DNA of 64,000 bases. Origin: Anaerosporobacter mobilis DSM 15930 (GTDB lineage Bacteria > Bacillota > Clostridia > Lachnospirales > Lachnospiraceae). Shown here piece after piece: positions 43,615-50,973 of this stretch; position 1 is the first letter of the stretch; each line of letters starts with the position of its first letter. The notes beneath the pieces were generated by a model. The model was not told the DNA's origin. It searched no databases and was given only the letters and a program-made list of their open reading frames with translations. The position numbers and the translations under genes were made by a program. The stretch spans positions 124,001 through 188,000 of the forward strand of contig NZ_FRCP01000013.1 of the NCBI RefSeq assembly GCF_900142955.1, read 5' to 3'.

Positions 43615-45963
43615 TTATTCGACACCCTTTAGAGCTGCTACCATATCAAGTTTCTTTAGTTTTCCTGAGAACATGATACTAACAACTATCGAAACTAGTA
43701 AGGTTGTGCCTGAACAAAGTAAGAAAGAAGGTATGGATAAAGTAGCCGTCATATCGAAGGCATCACCCATAATGTCGACCATATATTGAACCATAAGTAG
43801 TCCTGTCGGTGTTCCTACAATAATACCAAATATTGATAACCAGGTGTTCTGAATCAATAGCATTTTTCTTAATTTTGATGCATTAAAACCAACAACTTTT
43901 AATGTTGCTAATTCCTTTTCTCTTTCTGCATAAGCTAGTAAACCTAAATTATACAAGATTAGTAATCCCAGTAAGGCAGCCACAACGATAAGTAGAACGA
44001 CTATGATTGTCATTGTTTCCATAGATACATCCCAAGCCTCTAACATAGACTTCTTTGTAAATATCTTCTTAATCTGATCCGAATGAATGTCATCTTCTGC
44101 TACATCTGTTGCAATATAACTAGGAATGAAATCATATCCGGCTTCCTCAACAACTTTTCTTGTAGTTGTAATTCCTACCCCCATCGGCATACGATTAATT
44201 ATCGTAACTGTTGCTGTTTCCCATTTTTCTGCATCTAATAAGTGCCAAGAAATCTCGTCACCCTCTTTTATTCCTAACGCCTCCGCGGTTTTTTGTGTAA
44301 TAGCAAAATCAGAATCTTGCAGAGTGTCAATCTCTAGGTTACTATTCGTAAACCGGTATAATCCTTTCCCCTCTACTGCCGTAAATGAAAGTATCTTTTT
44401 TTTATTTTTCGCTTTAACAATTATAGAATCCTCCATAATCAGCTCTCCTTGTAACTCTTTGGACAAAGACTCTGCATCATATAGGGTAGTTTCTTTCTTT
44501 AATTCCACTCGGTTATCAAAGTTTTGTATATCCTCGTATAACCAATCTCGCATATTCTTAAACGAATCATTCATCGAAGCGGAACATACTAATAGTGCCA
44601 TACAGCATAGGGTTCCTGCGAATCCCATTAAGCAACGAATCTTTGATCTAGATAGATCCCTCAGATTATACTGCACCGAGAAGCTTAATTTGTTCCAGAA
44701 TGGTAACTTTTCGAATATACTGCGTTTTCCCTTTTTTGGTGCTGCTGGTTTTAGTGTATCTGCAGGATTCACCGCTAGAACTTTTCTACAACTTAGATAC
44801 GTTGTTAACGTACACGCAACAACCGTTATCATGCCTACCAAGAAAAAGCTAACACTATAACCTCCCTTCCACTCTGGTAGGGTATAAGCCGAACTCATGG
44901 AAGGAATGAATAATCTTGGTAGAGTCACAGGACCAAGGGCAACTCCTAATGCAGCCCCAACCGCAGATAGCCAGAAACCGTATGCCATGTAATGTCGCAG
45001 AATCTTTCCTTTCTTCATACCAAGTGCTTTCATGGTACCGATTTGTGTTCTTTGGTTATTTACAAGACGATTCATTGTTGTAATGATGGCTAGAATAGCA
45101 ATTCCAACAAAAGCGATTGTAAATACTATCATCATCGCTTCATGCTGTTTCATCTCGTCTTGTAGTTGATTTACTCCAGGTATACTTTCTCTTGTGATAA
45201 AGTAACTATAACCTCCATCCAATGCTTCACTTATTTTATCTTCTAGCGATCCGACGTCGGTAAGGTCTGTCGTTATAACCATTTGTGTAAACGGAATAAA
45301 GGCTTTCTTTGCTTCTTCACTTATATTCTTTACTACAACGTTCTCTGCATTCTTTCCCTGTAGACCAAGCGCCTCCATAGGAATTGTTTCGTAAGAAGCT
45401 ATTGCAATTCCCACTTTAGAGAAATCCGGTATTATAGCATCGTCATCTGTATAATATGTATATTCTGGTGAATAGATAATTCCGCCTATTTTCAGCGTAA
45501 GTTGATTACCTTCTATATCAAAGGTATATTCATCTCCAACAGTTAAGTCATTGGCATCTGCAAATCTCTTATCTAGCCAGACATGTTTACTATCAGTTTG
45601 GTCAAATTCTTCCCCTTGTACAACCTTCGGTTTACTGATATCATTTTCTTCTTGAAAGTACAAGTAGATTGTTGGCTTTTGCTCACTCTCACCAACTGCT
45701 GTCAAGAATAATCTTCTTTGTGCATCCGTAATCCCTTCGATATCTTTAACTGCTTGTAAATCATCTTCAGTAAAATTCTCTCCATAAATCCATGCATCAC
45801 CTAGATTTGTCTCTTTATTATAGGAGTTTCTGATCTCCCGTATACCTGCAACTTCTCCTCCAACTCCTGCATAGACATATACACCAAGAAATGCTAACAA
45901 GAATATAGATATAAACTGCATCTTATTCCATTTCATATCTCTTAACATCTTATGTAACAGCAT
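43615..45963 (-). CDS. FtsX/MacB-like ABC transporter permease (second system)
   Basis: The product is 782 aa from ATG 45963, which overlaps the ATPase stop by one base (GTGATGA) and has GAGGTG 8 nt upstream. The N-terminal helix is KMQFISIFLLAFLGVYVYAGV. Two FtsX domains are present (RTQIGTMKALGMKKGKILRHYMAYG at ~300-400; REKELATLKVVGFNASKLRKMLLIQN near the C-terminus). The plan is that of the 31201-33618 permease, with low overall identity. Substrate is unknown; relatives export peptides, lipids or antibiotics. A putative Mn2+ riboswitch lies upstream of the pair. Confidence 0.9.
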   Translation of the reverse strand: MLLHKMLRDMKWNKMQFISIFLLAFLGVYVYAGVGGEVAGIREIRNSYNKETNLGDAWIYGENFTEDDLQAVKDIEGITDAQRRLFLTAVGESEQKPTIYLYFQEENDISKPKVVQGEEFDQTDSKHVWLDKRFADANDLTVGDEYTFDIEGNQLTLKIGGIIYSPEYTYYTDDDAIIPDFSKVGIAIASYETIPMEALGLQGKNAENVVVKNISEEAKKAFIPFTQMVITTDLTDVGSLEDKISEALDGGYSYFITRESIPGVNQLQDEMKQHEAMMIVFTIAFVGIAILAIITTMNRLVNNQRTQIGTMKALGMKKGKILRHYMAYGFWLSAVGAALGVALGPVTLPRLFIPSMSSAYTLPEWKGGYSVSFFLVGMITVVACTLTTYLSCRKVLAVNPADTLKPAAPKKGKRSIFEKLPFWNKLSFSVQYNLRDLSRSKIRCLMGFAGTLCCMALLVCSASMNDSFKNMRDWLYEDIQNFDNRVELKKETTLYDAESLSKELQGELIMEDSIIVKAKNKKKILSFTAVEGKGLYRFTNSNLEIDTLQDSDFAITQKTAEALGIKEGDEISWHLLDAEKWETATVTIINRMPMGVGITTTRKVVEEAGYDFIPSYIATDVAEDDIHSDQIKKIFTKKSMLEAWDVSMETMTIIVVLLIVVAALLGLLILYNLGLLAYAEREKELATLKVVGFNASKLRKMLLIQNTWLSIFGIIVGTPTGLLMVQYMVDIMGDAFDMTATLSIPSFLLCSGTTLLVSIVVSIMFSGKLKKLDMVAALKGVE

Positions 45964-46667
45964 CACCAATTCACCTCACTTACTGGAACTGGAGATTCAT
46001 TCACTTTAATTTCTCTAATTTTTCCACTCCGCATACGAATTACTTTATCCGCGCATTGGGCAAAAGCTGTATTATGAGTAACAATAATGACAGTTTTATG
46101 TCTTTCTTTACACATCTTCTGCAACAGCTCTAAAACTGCTATCCCTGTTTCTGAATCAAGTGCTCCTGTAGGCTCATCTCCTAGAATAATTTTAGGATTT
46201 TTACTCAATGCTCTAGCAATGGATACTCTTTGCTGTTCTCCACCCGATAACTGAGATGGGAATTTATTCTTATGTTCCTGCAATCCAACCGCATCTAATA
46301 ATTCCGAAGGATCTAATGCATCTTTCACAATTTCTTTTGTAAGAGCAACATTCTCGTACGCAGTAAGACTTGGTAATAAGTTATAGAACTGAAATATAAA
46401 ACCAATATTCTCTGCCCGTAATCTTGACATCTGATTATCATTCATTGTACTAATTTCTTCGCCATTAATCCGTATACTTCCACTGGTTGGTTGATCCATT
46501 CCCCCAAGCATATTCAAAACTGTTGATTTTCCAGCCCCCGATTGACCAAGGATTACCACAAACTCTCCCTCATCAATCGTGAAATCCACATGATTAACTG
46601 CTATCTGCTTACTTTCTCCTGTTCCATACTCCTTGACTACATCTTTAAATGTAATTAATTCATTCAT
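45963..46667 (-). CDS. ABC transporter ATPase, MacB/LolD type (second system)
   Basis: The product is 234 aa from ATG 46667 (GGGGGAG 5 nt upstream); an ATG six codons earlier is less likely. Walker A is GQSGAGKST, signature LSGGEQQRVSIARAL, Walker B IILGDEPTGALD, switch IVTHNTAFAQCA. The tail IKVNESPVPVSEVNW matches the first exporter's ATPase. The gene is translationally coupled to its permease. It lies 64 nt after the second of two tandem terminators that follow a riboswitch-like RNA. Confidence 0.92.
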   Translation of the reverse strand: MNELITFKDVVKEYGTGESKQIAVNHVDFTIDEGEFVVILGQSGAGKSTVLNMLGGMDQPTSGSIRINGEEISTMNDNQMSRLRAENIGFIFQFYNLLPSLTAYENVALTKEIVKDALDPSELLDAVGLQEHKNKFPSQLSGGEQQRVSIARALSKNPKIILGDEPTGALDSETGIAVLELLQKMCKERHKTVIIVTHNTAFAQCADKVIRMRSGKIREIKVNESPVPVSEVNW

Positions 46668-46730
46668 AGACACTCCCCCACTCATTTAATTCCAACATAC
46701 AATAGCACCACTTATATATTGGTTTACGCA

Positions 46731-46760
46731 AAAAAAACGGGTTTAGTATACTATACCCGA
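46731..46760 (-). terminator. Second intrinsic terminator upstream of the exporter genes
   Basis: CGGGT and ACCCG arms (46738-46742 with 46755-46759) enclose a self-complementary TAGTATACTA core. The minus strand continues with eight T. It follows the riboswitch terminator by only a few nucleotides. Confidence 0.7.
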
Positions 46761-46761
46761 A

Positions 46762-46805
46762 TAAAAAAAGACTTCAAGCATAGCATACCTGCTACACATG
46801 AGTCT
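46762..46805 (-). terminator. Riboswitch expression-platform terminator
   Basis: On the minus strand AGACT (46805-46801) pairs with AAGTCT (46775-46769) around an inner TAGCA/TGCTA stem, and a run of seven T follows. The AGACTCATG part is also the 3' arm of the aptamer's first stem, so formation of the aptamer and of the terminator exclude each other: a transcription-control switch. Confidence 0.7.
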
Positions 46806-46886
46806 CGCTATTTAAGACAAGCCAGATGAAAGTCATCAGGATGTTGACTTGCCACACTAAATTGTGCTACCTACTCCCTCACGAGT
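46794..46886 (-). ncRNA. yybP-ykoY-type (Mn2+) riboswitch
   Basis: Read on the minus strand, a P1 stem pairs ACTCGTGAG (46886-46878) with CTCATGTGT (46802-46794), one mismatch. Inside are the family's conserved parts: GGAGTAG (46877-46871), GTCAACA (46848-46842) and AGCGAGA (46809-46803), the last two joined by internal stems. Known members bind Mn2+ and turn on exporters of the MntP, P-type ATPase, TerC or UPF0016 families. Here the next gene is a MacB-type ABC ATPase, an unusual target. The assignment rests on motif order and pairing, not on a covariance search. Confidence 0.7.
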
Positions 46887-46910
46887 TATTTCGTTTTCTT
46901 TTACTTTATT

Positions 46911-46940
46911 AGGTTACCATATTTTACCTTCATGTGTCAA
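46911..46940 (-). promoter_or_regulatory. Promoter of the riboswitch transcript
   Basis: A consensus TTGACA (46940-46935) and an extended TGG-TAACCT -10 (46916-46911) are separated by 18 nt on the minus strand. The start would be about 25 nt before the aptamer. Confidence 0.55.
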
Positions 46941-47024
46941 TTATTAATACTTTTATTTCAAATCAAATCAATCCTTCCTTAGATAATTCCATCAACAATT
47001 CATCTGATGTTGTTTAAGATACAA

Positions 47025-47063
47025 AAAAAATCCTTAGCCACATCGTTTGGTTAAGGATTTTTC
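47025..47063 (-). terminator. Terminator overlapping the end of the XRE gene
   Basis: AATCCTTA (47029-47036) pairs with TAAGGATT (47052-47059) and an inner GCC/GGT pair extends it. The minus strand continues with eight T. The 5' arm of the hairpin includes the last codons and stop of the regulator gene. Confidence 0.7.
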
Positions 47064-47386
47064 TTGTTTACTGCAAGTATGAAGTTCTTAATAATGTCTT
47101 CTACATATGGCAAATACTGTGGTTCAAGATTTGATAGCATCTTTGTTAAAACAGTTAAATCGTTGGCACCCTCTCGTCCTAGTACAATGTAATCTGCCGA
47201 GGTGCTTAATGCATTGCATAATTTGTAAAGAGTTGCAGAAGACATACCTCTTCTACCAAGTTCGATTTGAGCAAGAAACTGAGGAGAAACATCAATACAT
47301 TCTGCTAATTTCTCTCTGCTTAACTTTTGTTCTTCTCTCTTTATACGAACACGCTGTCCCATTTGAATATCCAAATCTTTTTTCAT
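47051..47386 (-). CDS. XRE/Cro-family helix-turn-helix regulator
   Basis: The product is 111 aa. Residues ~10-68 are a classic HTH_3 (MGQRVRIKREEQKLSREKLAECIDVSPQFLAQIELGRRGMSSATLYKLCNALSTSADYIVLG). The C-terminal ~40 residues are helical and may mediate dimerisation. ATG follows AGAGGTTAAAT. The divergent region to the GGDEF gene contains repeated sites that could be its operators. Many such single-domain regulators in this group are chromosomal, not phage-borne. Confidence 0.9.
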   Translation of the reverse strand: MKKDLDIQMGQRVRIKREEQKLSREKLAECIDVSPQFLAQIELGRRGMSSATLYKLCNALSTSADYIVLGREGANDLTVLTKMLSNLEPQYLPYVEDIIKNFILAVNKKNP

Positions 47387-47416
47387 ATTTAACCTCTTAG
47401 TTTCATTCTATATGAA

Positions 47417-47475
47417 GCTATTAGTTTATAAAACAATCTAAAAGACATTGAATTCTAATAGCTATTAGCTTATAA
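47417..47475. promoter_or_regulatory. Repeated candidate operators between XRE and GGDEF genes
   Basis: GCTATTAGTTTATA (47417-47430) is repeated as GCTATTAGCTTATAA (47461-47475), a 44-bp spacing or about four helical turns. The second copy overlaps the perfect 12-bp palindrome TAATAGCTATTA (47456-47467). The position next to the XRE start suits autoregulation. Confidence 0.45.
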
Positions 47476-47610
47476 TAAGTAGTATATGTAATTATATGAG
47501 AAATATAAGTAAAACCAGCCAACCGAATGGGAAAGTTGCTGTAGGAATTGAAACAAGTCTGCAGTGTCTATAATTGATTATTATAGCTACTAAGGAAAGG
47601 AGAAGAAATA

Positions 47611-47652
47611 GTGAATTTTCCTATAATTCATTATGCGCAGAAAATACTATGA
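47611..47652 (+). CDS. 13-codon upstream frame coupled to the GGDEF gene
   Basis: AAAGGAG stands 8 nt before GTG 47611, which opens the short frame MNFPIIHYAQKIL. Its TGA overlaps the ATG of the GGDEF frame as ATGA (47649-47652). The GGDEF ATG has no ribosome site of its own, so it would be translated by coupling. Alternatively the gene starts at an upstream TTG (47574), and this ribosome site is accidental. Confidence 0.4.
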   Translation: MNFPIIHYAQKIL

Positions 47653-48500
47653 AAATTCTAATAGATGAACTAAAAGATATCAATCTTATGAAAAACATAT
47701 TTCATGTTTTACGTCTAGTTGACGTAAAACACAAGAGAATTATTGAAGATTATTATAGAAAATCATGCAAGCCCTATATTATGGAATTTGATTTTAACGG
47801 ACATATAGAAGAATATAAGAAATGTTATGAAATCGATAGTACGACATATAAATTGGAACAATTCAACCAGTTTTTGTTTTTTATTGCATTTCAACCTGTA
47901 CAAATACAGAATACTCGTTATGTTTTGGAATGTGTTTCAGATATCACAAAAAGTACAGAATCCAGCCATTATTTCAAAATACTAGATGATGCTTATAAAC
48001 TATCTATTACCGATGAACTGACAGGCATCTATAATAGAAGATACATAAATCATGCCCTTCCCAATGCGATTTCTACCTGTAGCACAGGTAATAAGCCTCT
48101 TACTGTGATTTTTATAGATTTGGATTATTTTAAAGAGATAGATGACTTATATGGTCATGCAGCAGGAGATTATCTATTATCACAATTAGCACTAGACTTA
48201 CAAGAGCATTTTATCCATCAAATTGATTGGGTCGCACGTTATGGCGGTGATGAATTTCTGCTGTGTTTAAGTGATACAGATTGTAAGAAGGCAAGAACAA
48301 TAGCCGAACAAATAAGAACCGTTATCGAGAAAAAGACATATGCTTACAATAGTCATCCCATACATATTACATGCAGTCTTGGAGTATATACCGTGGATCA
48401 TCCCGATTCTCACACATCCTATGATTCAATACTACAGGAAGTAGATAAACATCTATATCAAGCTAAAAAAGCAGGTAGAAACCAAGTTAGTGTAAGATAA
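47649..48500 (+). CDS. GGDEF-domain diguanylate cyclase
   Basis: From ATG 47649 the product is 283 aa; a TTG 25 codons earlier is the alternative. Residues ~1-115 look like a PAS-type sensor (KPYIMEFDFNGHIEEYKKC; RYVLECVSDITKS). Residues ~125-283 are a full GGDEF domain: LTGIYNRRYI, FIDLDYFKEIDDLYGHAAGDYLL, ARYGGDEFLLCLS, YQAKKAGRNQV. The active-site motif GGDEF is intact, so cyclic-di-GMP synthesis from two GTP is expected. The inhibitory RxxD site is HQID here, so product inhibition is probably lost. It is soluble, with no membrane segment. Confidence 0.9.
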   Translation: MKILIDELKDINLMKNIFHVLRLVDVKHKRIIEDYYRKSCKPYIMEFDFNGHIEEYKKCYEIDSTTYKLEQFNQFLFFIAFQPVQIQNTRYVLECVSDITKSTESSHYFKILDDAYKLSITDELTGIYNRRYINHALPNAISTCSTGNKPLTVIFIDLDYFKEIDDLYGHAAGDYLLSQLALDLQEHFIHQIDWVARYGGDEFLLCLSDTDCKKARTIAEQIRTVIEKKTYAYNSHPIHITCSLGVYTVDHPDSHTSYDSILQEVDKHLYQAKKAGRNQVSVR

Positions 48501-48606
48501 CTTGGTACTTCTTCCCTCTATCTAAACAAATATAATAATTATACTTTCTGGTCTTTCTTAGTCTTGTTTATTGGTAATAACCGATCTCCAATACTACATC
48601 AAAATG

Positions 48607-48651
48607 TTCATAAGAATAGCCCCACGCTAATGCGCAGGGCTTTCTTATGAA
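48607..48651 (-). terminator. Displaced terminator of the original tRNA-Ser site
   Basis: TTCATAAGAA and TTCTTATGAA outer arms with GCCC/GGGC and CGC/GCG inner arms form a long, nearly perfect stem directly past the tRNA-Ser 3'-end fragment. It is probably the terminator of tRNA-Ser before the island inserted. T-richness after it is modest. Confidence 0.5.
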
Positions 48652-48672
48652 CGGAGACGGTGGGATTCGAAC
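48645..48672 (-). repeat. Distal attachment-site repeat (tRNA-Ser 3'-end fragment)
   Basis: These 28 bases are identical to 54696-54723, including the acceptor 3' arm (CGTCTCC), the T arm GTGGG and the TTCGAAT loop of tRNA-Ser, but the rest of the tRNA is missing. This is what integration of an element into the tRNA 3' end leaves behind. Confidence 0.85.
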
Positions 48673-49025
48673 ACTTGATCGGGAGTGTCCCCTGTAATGA
48701 TTCTAATTACCCTTGAAATGTAAACTCAAGTGTCCTAAAGGTGCCACATTGTATAACCAAAAGATTACGAATTTCAAATGATAAATAGATGTTTTATTAT
48801 AATCATTCACCGTGATGCTAAGATTAATTATTTTCGAAACATTCTTCTTAACTATTATAGATTTTCTGTTTCTGATTATTGAATTCTTTTTGAGTAAGGA
48901 TCCCCCATCTAACACACTTTTCAGTTCTATTAACCTTTTACTCAGATCAATTCCATACTCCGTACTAAAAGCTATAGAAAGTTTCAATTTTCTTTCTTTA
49001 CAGTTAGCAATTCATATATTAATTT
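48673..49025. other. Island left end, no supported gene
   Basis: There are overlapping frames on both strands but none has a convincing start or ribosome site. A short sequence AGTGTCCTAAAGG (48729-48741) recurs in nearly the same form at 53495-53508 within the island. The stretch may hold a degraded gene such as a lost integrase end, but nothing recognisable remains. Confidence 0.5.
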
Positions 49026-50087
49026 CTATTTTGACAACTGTAGCAGTCTTTCATCTAGCAAATCGAATAGAAAATCTGTTGGATCCGAACCAGAATCTTT
49101 CATTTTAATCATTTCATATATAATTAAATCATTAATATTAAGTATTATTTTACCAGATTCTTTAATAATTCCATCAGAAGCTTTAAGTGCGTTATTACTA
49201 GCACCACTTCGAGAAATTATTATTGCAACATTTCTTAATGCCTTAGCGAATAAATACTTTTCAGTTGTATAAATCTGATTTTGAGAAATCTTTTCACTGT
49301 AATTTTTAAATTCAAATAATAAATACCTTGATTTAAAATCATTAATGAAAATCGACCAAATTCCATCTTCACTTTTTATTCTACAAATCAAATCAAATCT
49401 ATGTAAACCATCATCTGTCCTATTTTGTTTGTGCCAACCATCAAGTGAATTATCAAAAAGATATTTTAGTATTTCCGTACATTTATTTTCATATTCAGCA
49501 AATGCACGTTTACCTGGCTTAATTCTTAGTAATTCACTATATAATATTTCTCCTTTGTTGTTTTCATCTAATGTAATTTTACCTTTCGTGTTATTAACAT
49601 TACTTTGATAATTAAATATTTTATTAATATCACATGGATTTCCCTTAATATCATTTTCATTATCACTTTTTAAGCCTAGTACTTCTATTAGCTCTTTTTT
49701 AACTTCCGGAATTGAATTTGAGAGAAATAATATATTCTCAATGTCAATTATATTTACCCCAAAGTCTATTTCATAAGATACTTTATAGAATTCATCTAAT
49801 TTAGCGGATATTAGAAGTACACTGTTTGGTATATTAATATCTAAAGAATTTCTTCGCACCTTTTCTAGAGCTTTTTCAATTAAGTTTAAATTCACACTAA
49901 AATTTCTATACATTTTAATTTCCACTATAGTTTTTTGTTGATCACTATTGGTAATAATTGCATCTATTTCAATACGCTTATCATTTATCGTAAACAACTT
50001 ATTGGTTTCAATTTCACAAAAATGATGCTTCAATATTTTAATACATATTTCTTCAAATTTTTTATACATATCAAAGCTTTTATCCAT
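49026..50087 (-). CDS. Restriction-endonuclease-like protein with two PD-(D/E)XK domains
   Basis: The product is 353 aa. The first nuclease core has D42 (KRIEIDAIITN) and E56-I-K58 (TIVEIKMYRN). The second has D232 (LHRFDLICRIK) and E259-F-K261 (LLFEFKNYSEK). Each is preceded by a helical segment with a conserved Glu (YKKFEEICIKILKHHF; EYENKCTEILKYLFD), as in Mrr-like folds, so the protein is an internal duplication. No methyltransferase is nearby. It is likely to cut DNA or RNA in defence; the target is unknown. ATG follows GGAG at 8 nt. Confidence 0.72.
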   Translation of the reverse strand: MDKSFDMYKKFEEICIKILKHHFCEIETNKLFTINDKRIEIDAIITNSDQQKTIVEIKMYRNFSVNLNLIEKALEKVRRNSLDINIPNSVLLISAKLDEFYKVSYEIDFGVNIIDIENILFLSNSIPEVKKELIEVLGLKSDNENDIKGNPCDINKIFNYQSNVNNTKGKITLDENNKGEILYSELLRIKPGKRAFAEYENKCTEILKYLFDNSLDGWHKQNRTDDGLHRFDLICRIKSEDGIWSIFINDFKSRYLLFEFKNYSEKISQNQIYTTEKYLFAKALRNVAIIISRSGASNNALKASDGIIKESGKIILNINDLIIYEMIKMKDSGSDPTDFLFDLLDERLLQLSK

Positions 50088-50280
50088 GCCAATATCTCCA
50101 TTTATCTATATCTCATTTATATAAATTACCATAACATACTAACTTGCTTAACTAGTCATCAAATTAATACAAGCAAATGTTTGAAAGATTTCTACTTGGA
50201 GGTAATATCATTTCAGTTACTATATACATATAATATGTATCTCTATGGAAATTATCTTTAACGGTTTTTCAACTGGGTTC

Positions 50281-50973
50281 TTATTTAATAACTATAGGCA
50301 TCACTTCAATTACTTTACCCTGAATCTTACAATTCATATCAGATGTTAAAATAATATTCTTAAAATCTTCAGAGTCATTAACAGGAACTAATGTTATACT
50401 GTCACCATTTTTAGTATACTTTTTACACATAGCATCACCATCGATATTAAAAATTCCCAAATCATCATTATCTAGATACTCAACTCTTTTAACTAAGACA
50501 ATACTTCCATCAGGAATTAATGGTTCCATACTTTGTCCTGATATTCTTACTGCAAAATCTGCTTCATTATTATAAACTTCATAATCTTCAGCTTGGACAT
50601 CGCTACTTTCTATGTAAAAACCGTTACCTGCACAAGCAGCAATATCATATAATAAAATAACTTTACTTTGAGTATCTCTAGTTATTTCATAAGTCATAGA
50701 AAATTCTTCATCACTATCAACAAACTCTTCTTTAATAGAACTAAAAATAGATGAAATCCAACTAAATATGTAATTTCCCTTTTTTAATACATCATTGACC
50801 ATATGATTAGTAAATTCAATATTTGTGGTAAAATTATTCCCTTTGAAAATACCTTCATAAAACTTACGTGAGTCAAACTGCAAATCACTCCCATTAATCG
50901 AAAAGATTGTTAGAGAATCCTCCTGAATGACATATGCGTCTTCTACAAAATCAAACGTTAGTAACCTTTTCAT
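50281..50973 (-). CDS. LexA-type S24 peptidase without DNA-binding domain
   Basis: The product is 230 aa. The C-terminal half is a peptidase S24 fold: a cleavage-site-like A115-G116 (IAACAGNGFY), catalytic Ser148 (ISGQSMEPLIPDGSIVLVKR) and Lys184 (GDAMCKKYTKNG). The N-terminal ~105 residues are not an HTH and match no family I know. ATG follows GAGGTGG and overlaps the end of the PHP-ATPase gene by 23 nt, so the two are translationally coupled. Self-cleavage on RecA-type filaments or another trigger could release or switch its partner. This is inference. Confidence 0.82.
   Translation of the reverse strand: MKRLLTFDFVEDAYVIQEDSLTIFSINGSDLQFDSRKFYEGIFKGNNFTTNIEFTNHMVNDVLKKGNYIFSWISSIFSSIKEEFVDSDEEFSMTYEITRDTQSKVILLYDIAACAGNGFYIESSDVQAEDYEVYNNEADFAVRISGQSMEPLIPDGSIVLVKRVEYLDNDDLGIFNIDGDAMCKKYTKNGDSITLVPVNDSEDFKNIILTSDMNCKIQGKVIEVMPIVIK

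Noticed and set aside
44126..44860. 244-codon plus-strand frame opposite the second permease
   Set aside because: It is fully contained in the opposite strand of a well-supported FtsX permease and has no recognisable product.
47051..47386. XRE regulator considered as an antitoxin or prophage repressor
   Set aside because: No toxin gene or phage genes are adjacent, and the small C-terminal extension does not match known antitoxins.
48703..48987. 94-codon minus-strand frame at the left end of the island
   Set aside because: It starts with TTG just after an in-frame stop, has no clear ribosome site, overlaps another frame on the plus strand and shows no recognisable domain.
48812..49108. 98-codon plus-strand frame, hydrophobic product
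   Set aside because: It runs antiparallel over the 3' end of the nuclease gene and lacks a ribosome site; the hydrophobic character is that of a complementary-strand shadow.
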